DNA from: an uncultured delta proteobacterium
GTDB taxonomy: Bacteria > Myxococcota_A > Polyangia > Polyangiales > Polyangiaceae
DNA length: 5,974 nt
Reading direction: 5' to 3'
Assembly (NCBI GenBank): GCA_903893335.1
Contig: CAITLX010000306.1
Location: forward strand, 1 to 5,974
The number at the start of each line of letters is the position of its first letter. Within the stretch, counting starts at the first letter, position 1. Made by a program: the position numbers and the translations under genes. Below the pieces are notes generated by a model, which was given only the letters and a program-made list of their open reading frames with translations, ran no database searches and was not told where the DNA came from. Below, piece after piece: positions 1 to 5,974 of the stretch.

Positions 1-468
1 GCGCGCGCTCGGCGGGCGCGGCACGACGGGGCGCACCGACGGCGCGCGCGGCTGCGGCGGAAGCGGCGCGGCGGGCGCGACGGATTTGCGCTGCAAGCGC
101 TTGAGCGTCGCCACGATCTCGTCGTGGCGCGACGCGCCCTCCTCGCCGGTGGCCTCGACCTCGTCGATGATGACGCGCACCGAGTCGACGAGCGTGAGCA
201 GCGCGGCGGTGACCTCGGCTCCCGCCTCGAGCTGACCGTCGCGCACCAGGTGCAGCAGGTTCTCGCCCGCGTGCGTCAGCGCCTCGAGCCGCGTCAGGCC
301 GAGGAAGCCCGCGGTGCCCTTGAACGTGTGCACCGCGCGGAAGATCGCGCCGATGCGCGCGGGGTCCGCCCCCTGCTGCTCGAGCACGACGAGCTCCCGG
401 TCGAGAAAGTCGATGTTCTCGCGGCTCTCGATCAGGAACTCGTTCAGGATGTCGGCGTCGACGGCCAT
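1..468 (-). CDS. CheA-like chemotaxis histidine kinase, N-terminal part (Hpt domain), partial
   Basis: The first 156 codons of a gene that leaves the window at its left edge. Residues 1-110 read as a histidine phosphotransfer (Hpt/P1) domain: an opening helix typical of CheA (DILNEFLIESRENIDFLD, about residues 6-23), then the phospho-accepting site RAVHTFKGTAGFLG, with His47 the likely phosphorylated residue. Residues from about 125 form a Pro/Ala/Arg-rich linker (PLPPQPRAPSVRPVVPRPP), as expected between P1 and the rest of CheA. In this family the kinase phosphorylates its own Hpt His and passes phosphate to CheY/CheB-type receivers in the cytoplasm. The start is well supported by a strong GGAGGA ribosome site 4-5 nt upstream. 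The catalytic domain is not in the window, so a stand-alone Hpt protein or a CheA-receiver hybrid remains possible. No cheW, cheY or receptor gene is visible. The 255-bp gap to ahcY, rich in hairpins, argues that it is a separate transcription unit. Confidence 0.85.
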   Translation of the reverse strand, partial: MAVDADILNEFLIESRENIDFLDRELVVLEQQGADPARIGAIFRAVHTFKGTAGFLGLTRLEALTHAGENLLHLVRDGQLEAGAEVTAALLTLVDSVRVIIDEVEATGEEGASRHDEIVATLKRLQRKSVAPAAPLPPQPRAPSVRPVVPRPPSAR

Positions 469-472
469 GGTC

Positions 473-478
473 TCCTCC
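473..478 (-). promoter_or_regulatory. Ribosome binding site of the CheA-like gene
   Basis: On the minus strand GGAGGA precedes the ATG at 468 with a 4-5 nt spacer. It is an almost ideal Shine-Dalgarno match and fixes the start codon of the CheA-like gene. A perfect 12-bp palindrome, GACCCGCGGGTC (485-496), lies a few bases further upstream. Confidence 0.8.
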
Positions 479-552
479 GGGCGCGACCCGCGGGTCACGA
501 CGGCAGAGGCGACGATGAGCAACGGGCGTGCCGCGATGCGGCGCGGACTTCA

Positions 553-599
553 GGCGAAATCGAGGCGTTTCGCCCGCGCGCCGTCAGCAGGCTGACGGC
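553..599 (-). other. Two adjacent inverted repeats between ahcY and the CheA-like gene
   Basis: Positions 580-599 form a perfect dyad, GCCGTCAGC-AG-GCTGACGGC (9-bp arms, 2-nt centre, folding in RNA as 8 bp with a 4-nt loop). Positions 553-574 form a second one, GGCGAAA with TTTCGCC, 7-bp arms around 8 nt. Read on the minus strand they lie downstream of ahcY and upstream of the CheA-like gene. Neither is followed by a T-run, so they are not classical intrinsic terminators. They could act as U-tract-less terminators, as mRNA 3' ends, or as protein sites for the next gene. The structure is directly visible; the role is inferred. Confidence 0.4.
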
Positions 600-687
600 G
601 GGCGTCAAGGACGTCGCCCGCATCGGGGCCCCGACGCGCGAACGCCGGAGCCCGCATGTCGCGAGCCCCGGCGTCCCCGGCGCGTGT

Positions 688-714
688 CGGCGCGCGCCCC
701 GAAGGGCGCGGCCG
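688..714 (-). terminator. UUCG-capped hairpin just downstream of ahcY (possible terminator or 3'-end stabiliser)
   Basis: Starting 10-14 nt after the ahcY stop codon, the minus-strand RNA reads CGCGCCC-UUCG-GGGCGCG (710 to 693). This is a perfect 7-bp stem closed by C(UUCG)G, one of the most stable tetraloops known. With one bulged base the stem extends by four more pairs (688-691 with 711-714). No T-run follows, so it does not meet the textbook rule for an intrinsic terminator, but position and stability fit the 3' end of the sahR-ahcY transcript. It may stop transcription without a U-tract, protect the 3' end, or both. Confidence 0.5.
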
Positions 715-723
715 GCAGCGTGT

Positions 724-2037
<1,314 letters not shown>

Positions 2038-2043
2038 CGTCTG

Positions 2044-2050
2044 TCTCCTT
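2044..2050 (-). promoter_or_regulatory. Ribosome binding site of ahcY
   Basis: AAGGAGA on the minus strand, with about 7 nt between AGGAG and the ATG at 2037. This strong site sets the ahcY start at MVAKKFKVAD. It lies directly downstream of the last of three hairpin repeats, so structure in that repeat could affect its accessibility. Confidence 0.8.
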
Positions 2051-2133
2051 CGATGACCCGTTGATGCGGGCGGTGATACGCGAACCCGCGGATGCGGGCG
2101 GTGATGGGCGAGCCCGCTCAGGCGGGCGGTGAC
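2050..2133 (-). repeat. Three tandem 28-bp hairpin-forming repeats between sahR and ahcY
   Basis: Read on the minus strand, three units follow each other with an exact 28-bp period: 2133-2106, 2105-2078 and 2077-2050. All share RTCACCGCCCGC followed by a 4-nt loop and then CGGG. Neighbouring units match at about 21-22 of 28 positions. Each can fold: GCCCGC-CTGA-GCGGGC in the first (6 bp), GCCCGC-ATCC-GCGGGT in the second (6 bp, one G-U), and GCCCG with CGGGT in the third (5 bp, one G-U). The stem is kept although the loop changes. The stop codon of the upstream gene (TGA, 2120-2118) lies in the first loop, so the last codons of that gene (TSPPA) are made of repeat sequence. There is no T-run after any hairpin. 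A role in transcript stability or in setting the sahR:ahcY expression ratio is inferred. Confidence 0.75.
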
Positions 2134-3125
2134 GTGGAGCGGCGCGCGCGCGACGACTCGGCGGGCACCTCGGCGCTCGCGACGAACAGCTCGAGCGGCC
2201 CGCCGGGCCCCTTGCCAGCGACCTCGACGCGCGACACGACGCGCAGCCTGCGCCGACCGAGCCCAGCGCGCTCGAAATGCCCGAGCATCTCCTCGCGCGC
2301 GAAGCCGAGCCAGAGGTCGCCGTGCTCCTTGCGCAGCCACTCGTGGCCGTGCGCGACGAGGTCGACGACGACGAGCGCGCCGCCCGGGCGCACGATGCGG
2401 GCCATCTCCGCGATGGCGCGCGCGGGGCTCGGCGCGTGGTGCAAGACGAGCGCGGCGAACGCCGCGTCGACCGAGCGCGACGCGATGGGCAGGCTCGCCA
2501 GATCGCCCTTGACCAGCTCGACCTGCTCGAGGCCGAGCGCGCGGGCGCGCGCCTTGGCGCGCCGGAGCATCTCGGCCGAGATGTCGACGGCGACGATGCT
2601 CGCGGCGACCTCCGCGAGGTACGGGAGCATGCCGCCGGTGCCCGTGCCGATGTCGGCGACGCGCAGCCCGCGCGGCACGAGCGGCAGCAGCGAGGCGAGC
2701 GCGGCCGACTCGGCGAAGAGCTGCGCGCGCAGCGAGTCCCACGTCTCGGCCTGGCGATCGAAGAAGGCCTCGGTGCGCGCGCGCCGCCGCGCGACGACGC
2801 GCTCGATGCGCGCGGGGAGCCCCAGCTCGGCGGCGCGACGGCGGATCTCGGCGCCGACGGCCCCCTCGAGCAGCGCCTCACCGGGCTGCGCGCGGTAGTA
2901 CGTCGTCGCCCCCTGCTTGCGCGCGAGCACCAGGCCGGCCTCGCGCAGCGCCGAGAGGTGGCGCGAGACGCCCGGCTGCGAGCTGTGCACCAGCTCGGCG
3001 AGCTCGCCGACCGACAGCTCCTCGCAGAGCAGGGCGCCGAGCAGATCGATCCGCACGCGCTCGCCGAGCGCGCGAAAACGCGCGATCCAGCCCGCGATCG
3101 GATCGGGAGACTCGGAGGATTGCAT
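2118..3125 (-). CDS. sahR: SahR-like transcriptional regulator: ArsR-type winged helix fused to a SAM/SAH-binding methyltransferase domain
   Basis: A complete 335-residue protein. Residues about 10-80 form an ArsR-family winged helix-turn-helix (IARFRALGERVRIDLLG, then recognition helix SSQPGVSRHLSALREAGLV, then the wing KQGATTYYR). The ArsR metal motif (CVC) is absent; the only Cys I see is Cys34, so metal sensing is unlikely. Residues about 115-320 form a class I methyltransferase fold: motif I VADIGTGTGGML (156-167), acidic VAVDIS (178-183), GDLASLP (208-213), LVLHH (226-230) and RPGG (246-249). This two-domain architecture beside ahcY matches the published SahR family, repressors of SAM-cycle genes that release DNA when the methyltransferase-like domain binds SAH. 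That role is family knowledge; binding here is inferred. Start: ATG at 3125; a TAG codon lies immediately upstream in frame, so no longer start exists. The Shine-Dalgarno is weak (CAGG). Alternative: an active methyltransferase that also regulates, as in other ArsR-methyltransferase fusions. Confidence 0.85.
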   Translation of the reverse strand: MQSSESPDPIAGWIARFRALGERVRIDLLGALLCEELSVGELAELVHSSQPGVSRHLSALREAGLVLARKQGATTYYRAQPGEALLEGAVGAEIRRRAAELGLPARIERVVARRRARTEAFFDRQAETWDSLRAQLFAESAALASLLPLVPRGLRVADIGTGTGGMLPYLAEVAASIVAVDISAEMLRRAKARARALGLEQVELVKGDLASLPIASRSVDAAFAALVLHHAPSPARAIAEMARIVRPGGALVVVDLVAHGHEWLRKEHGDLWLGFAREEMLGHFERAGLGRRRLRVVSRVEVAGKGPGGPLELFVASAEVPAESSRARRSTSPPA

Positions 3126-3127
3126 CT

Positions 3128-3145
3128 ATGCGCCTGTACGCACAT
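3128..3145. promoter_or_regulatory. Candidate operator dyad over the sahR transcription start
   Basis: An imperfect inverted repeat: half-sites ATGCGC (3128-3133) and GCACAT (3140-3145) around CTGTAC; 12 of 18 positions are symmetric. It lies directly downstream of the predicted -10 hexamer and covers the predicted transcription start and leader of sahR, where a repressor would block its own gene. A second short dyad, ACAT-CATC-ATGT (3142-3153), overlaps the -10 itself. ArsR-family dimers bind such symmetric sites. Assignment to the SahR-like protein is inferred from position; the sequence was not compared with known SahR sites. Confidence 0.5.
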
Positions 3146-3146
3146 C

Positions 3147-3175
3147 ATCATGTCGGGCGCCGCCGCGCGCGTCAA
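3147..3175 (-). promoter_or_regulatory. Sigma70-like promoter of the sahR-ahcY operon
   Basis: On the minus strand TTGACG (3175-3170, 5 of 6 consensus bases) is followed after exactly 17 bp by CATGAT (3152-3147, 4 of 6). The start of transcription would fall near 3140, leaving a leader of about 15 nt before the ATG at 3125. The -10 lies in a small AT-richer patch that stands out in this GC-rich sequence. No other promoter is visible before ahcY, so this one probably serves both genes. Confidence 0.6.
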
Positions 3176-3198
3176 GGCGCGGCCTGCGCGCCGCGGCG

Positions 3199-3207
3199 TG
3201 GTAGCCT
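3199..3207 (+). promoter_or_regulatory. Possible extended -10 element of the diguanylate cyclase gene
   Basis: TGGTAGCCT fits an extended -10 (TGn followed by TAnnnT). The ATG of the next gene starts at 3217, so transcription would begin within a few bases of the start codon, giving a leaderless or nearly leaderless mRNA. This agrees with the absence of any Shine-Dalgarno sequence before 3217. No -35 hexamer is evident. A similar TGGTAGGTT precedes the kinase gene. Confidence 0.35.
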
Positions 3208-3216
3208 TCCGCCCCC

Positions 3217-4185
<969 letters not shown>

Positions 4186-4198
4186 CCGACCCCCGCGT

Positions 4199-4217
4199 CG
4201 CCGCAAACGAGGCGGCG
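4199..4217 (+). terminator. Weak hairpin after the diguanylate cyclase gene
   Basis: CGCCGC (4199-4204) and GCGGCG (4212-4217) can form a 6-bp stem with a 7-nt loop, 13 nt after the TGA stop. An alternative pairing of GCCGCA (4200-4205) with TGCGGC (4220-4225) competes with it. No T-run follows. It may mark the end of the cyclase transcript, but short GC hairpins are frequent by chance in DNA of this composition. Confidence 0.25.
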
Positions 4218-4230
4218 CCTGCGGCTCTCG

Positions 4231-4239
4231 TGGTAGGTT
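4231..4239 (+). promoter_or_regulatory. Possible extended -10 element of the Ser/Thr kinase gene
   Basis: TGGTAGGTT matches TGn-TAnnnT and resembles TGGTAGCCT before the cyclase gene. Transcription from it would start near 4246, leaving about 27 nt of leader containing GAGGGG (4255-4260), a possible ribosome site some 12 nt before the ATG at 4273, which is longer than ideal. No -35 hexamer is evident. Confidence 0.3.
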
Positions 4240-4272
4240 TCGTTGCTGGCGCGCGAGGGGCGCGGTCGCCGA

Positions 4273-5974
4273 ATGTCCAACGAGCCACCGACCGACATCG
4301 AGACCCGCGCTGGCGCCGAGCTCGGACGCTACCAGCTGCTGATGGAGCTCGCCTCCGGCGGCATGGCGCACGTGTACGTCGGCAGGCGGCACGGCCCCGG
4401 CGGCTTCCAGAGGCTCGTCGCCATCAAGCGCATGCGCCCGCACCTCGCCGGCTCGAGCGAGTTCGTCGCGGCCTTCGCCGACGAGGCGCGCATCGCGTCG
4501 CTCATCCAGCACCCCAACGTCGTCAGCATCCACGACGTCTACCAGGAGGGCGACGAGTTCTTCCTGGTGATGGACTACATCGACGGCGCGAGCTACTCGG
4601 AGCTGCTGCGGGCCGCGCGCAAGAAGGGCGAGGCGATCCCGCGCAACGTCGCGCTGCGCATCGCCGTCGACGCGCTGCGCGGCCTGCACGCCGCCCACGA
4701 GCTGCGCGACTTCGACGGCGAGCCGCTCGGGGTCGTGCACCGCGACGCGACGCCCGCCAACGTGCTCATCGGCAAGGACGGCAGCGTGCGGCTGACCGAC
4801 TTCGGCATCGCGCGCGCGGCCGAGCGCAGCCACCACACGCAAGACGGCCACATCAAGGGAAAATTCTCCTACCTCGCCCCCGAGCAGGCCATGGAGGGGG
4901 ACCTCGACCGTCGCGTCGACGTCTTCGCCATGGGCGTCGTCGTGTGGGAGTCGCTCACGGGCAAGCAGCTGTTCGGCAGCCGCCGTGACGCCGAGGCGCT
5001 GCGCGCGGTGCTCATGGAGGAGATCGCGCCGCCGGGCAAGGTCGTGCCGGGCATCCCGCGCGCGCTCGACGCCATCGTGCTCACCGCGCTCATGCGCGAC
5101 CGCGAGCAGCGCTACCGCACCGCGGCCGATTTCGCCCTCGAGCTCGAGCGCTTCGCGAAGGTGCACGGCGGGCTCGCGACCCCCGCGCAGGTGGCCGACA
5201 CGCTGCTCGCGTCGTGCGCCGAGCTCATCACCGAGCGCGAGCAGCGCCTGCGCGACGTGCTCATGGGCAAGGCGCCGCCGCTCACCTGGTCGCCGCACGG
5301 CGACGAGCGCCCGCGCGACAGCCTCGCCGACTCGTCGGGCTCGAAGCCCAAGGCGCAGGCCGTCGAGCCCGTGTCGGTGCGCGGCGTGGTGCTCGTTCCG
5401 CCCCGGCCGACGCCGAGCGCGCACGAGCCTCCGGTGTCGCCGCGACCCGGGACTTCGTTCGCTCCCTTCTCGCCGCGAGAGGCGCCGTCTGCGCCTGCTT
5501 CGCCGGTCGTTCCTCCCGAGGCGTCGGAGGCCACGACTCCCGCCGAGCAGGCTTCGCCGCCTCCGGCCGAGGCGCCCGCGTCGGCGTCCGGTGACGACGC
5601 AGGCGTCGCTGCGGCCGGCGCGCCCGTCGTCGACGCGGGTCACGATGCGGCGCACGCGGACGGCCACGCGCAGGACGCTCACGCAGAGGCCGACGCGCAG
5701 GGCGCTCACGCGGACGAAGCCGCAGCGGACGCTCACGCAGACGAAGCCGCCGCGGACGATCACGCGGACGACGACGCACAGGGCGGTCACGCGGACGACG
5801 CGGAGAGTCACACCGACGAGGACGAGCCCACGGACGACGACGACCCGCTCGCGTCGCGCCCCCCCCCGGCCCCCCGGCGCTCGCTCGGGCGCGTGGTGGC
5901 GGTCGTCGTCGGCGCCGCGGTCGCGCTCGGCCTCGCGGGCCTGATCGCCGCCGGTCGCTCGTCGGCGCCGAAGC
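4273..5974 (+). CDS. Membrane-anchored Hanks-type Ser/Thr protein kinase, N-terminal part, partial
   Basis: The first 567 codons; the gene continues past the right edge. Residues 20-295 form a eukaryotic-like protein kinase domain: glycine loop LASGGMAHVYVG (26-37), VAIK Lys52, helix-C Glu71, catalytic loop VHRDATPANVLI with Asp158 and Asn163, TDFGIA with metal-binding Asp176, LAPEQ (APE 202-204) and VDVFAMGVVVWE. The catalytic-loop Lys (HRDxK in most kinases) is Thr160 here, a departure also known as HRDVSPQN-type variants in myxobacterial kinases. Residues 335-440 form a Pro/Ala/Ser-rich linker, 454-524 a His/Asp/Ala-rich acidic stretch with six 9-residue repeats, 529-536 an Arg/Pro segment, and about 540-560 a hydrophobic helix (VVAVVVGAAVALGLAGLIAA), consistent with a single membrane anchor, kinase inside. 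The linker uses many codons ending in A or T (GCT, CCT, TCT, GTT), unlike the kinase domain. The 87-bp gap to the cyclase gene leaves co-transcription open. The substrate is unknown. Confidence 0.92.
   Translation, partial: MSNEPPTDIETRAGAELGRYQLLMELASGGMAHVYVGRRHGPGGFQRLVAIKRMRPHLAGSSEFVAAFADEARIASLIQHPNVVSIHDVYQEGDEFFLVMDYIDGASYSELLRAARKKGEAIPRNVALRIAVDALRGLHAAHELRDFDGEPLGVVHRDATPANVLIGKDGSVRLTDFGIARAAERSHHTQDGHIKGKFSYLAPEQAMEGDLDRRVDVFAMGVVVWESLTGKQLFGSRRDAEALRAVLMEEIAPPGKVVPGIPRALDAIVLTALMRDREQRYRTAADFALELERFAKVHGGLATPAQVADTLLASCAELITEREQRLRDVLMGKAPPLTWSPHGDERPRDSLADSSGSKPKAQAVEPVSVRGVVLVPPRPTPSAHEPPVSPRPGTSFAPFSPREAPSAPASPVVPPEASEATTPAEQASPPPAEAPASASGDDAGVAAAGAPVVDAGHDAAHADGHAQDAHAEADAQGAHADEAAADAHADEAAADDHADDDAQGGHADDAESHTDEDEPTDDDDPLASRPPPAPRRSLGRVVAVVVGAAVALGLAGLIAAGRSSAPK
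5650..5811 (+). repeat. Six 27-bp (9-residue) His/Asp-rich repeats inside the kinase gene
   Basis: In-frame repeat of nine codons, units starting at 5650, 5677, 5704, 5731, 5758 and 5785 (residues 460-513). The unit is roughly xHADEAAAD; the second position is His in all six, followed by Ala and then Asp or Glu. Units 3 and 4 encode the identical peptide AHADEAAAD and differ by silent changes only. The stretch is strongly acidic and lies on the presumed cytoplasmic side just before the membrane helix. It looks like a coding minisatellite grown by duplication. Metal binding by the spaced His/Asp residues is possible but unproven. Confidence 0.8.

Noticed and set aside
2050..2133. CRISPR array
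   Set aside because: The 28-bp units follow each other without spacers and diverge from one another; no cas genes nearby.
2038..2133. SAH riboswitch upstream of ahcY
   Set aside because: An attractive location, but I see no match to the conserved core of that riboswitch, and the region is fully accounted for by the tandem hairpins.

Overview
The window is very GC-rich chromosomal DNA, with G or C at nearly every third codon position. It carries an ArsR-methyltransferase regulator beside ahcY, a PleD-like diguanylate cyclase, a CheA-type Hpt protein and a membrane-anchored Ser/Thr kinase with a Pro-rich linker. That mix, and the variant kinase loop HRDATPAN, suggests a myxobacterium or close relative (possibly Polyangia). 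This is inferred from gene content and style only; no 16S or other marker is present.

Layout. Minus strand, read right to left: a SahR-like regulator (3125 down to 2118), an 80-bp gap filled by tandem 28-bp hairpin repeats, ahcY (2037 down to 724), a spacer rich in inverted repeats (469-723), then the start of a CheA-like histidine kinase (468, running off the left edge). Plus strand: a REC-GGDEF diguanylate cyclase (3217-4185), then the start of a transmembrane Ser/Thr protein kinase (4273, running off the right edge). A 91-bp divergent intergenic region (3126-3216) drives both directions. About 99% of the longer open frames on the opposite strands are GC-driven shadows of these five genes.

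How it works together. AhcY hydrolyses S-adenosylhomocysteine (SAH), the product inhibitor of SAM-dependent methyltransferases. The gene before it encodes an ArsR-type DNA-binding domain fused to a SAM/SAH-binding methyltransferase fold, the architecture of the published SahR repressor of SAM-cycle genes. Its promoter region has a good sigma70-like promoter (TTGACG, 17 bp, CATGAT) with an imperfect dyad placed over the predicted transcription start. The sequence therefore supports a self-regulated sahR-ahcY operon induced by SAH. The three other genes are signalling proteins (chemotaxis-type phosphorelay, c-di-GMP synthesis, Ser/Thr phosphorylation); no direct link to the SAM cycle can be shown here.

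The items most worth a second look are the promoter/operator arrangement, the three 28-bp hairpin repeats between sahR and ahcY (one holding the sahR stop codon in its loop), a UUCG-capped hairpin just after ahcY, and, in the kinase, a catalytic-loop Lys-to-Thr change, a His/Asp-rich 9-residue repeat and a C9 tract. I did not find a clearly new multi-gene system.
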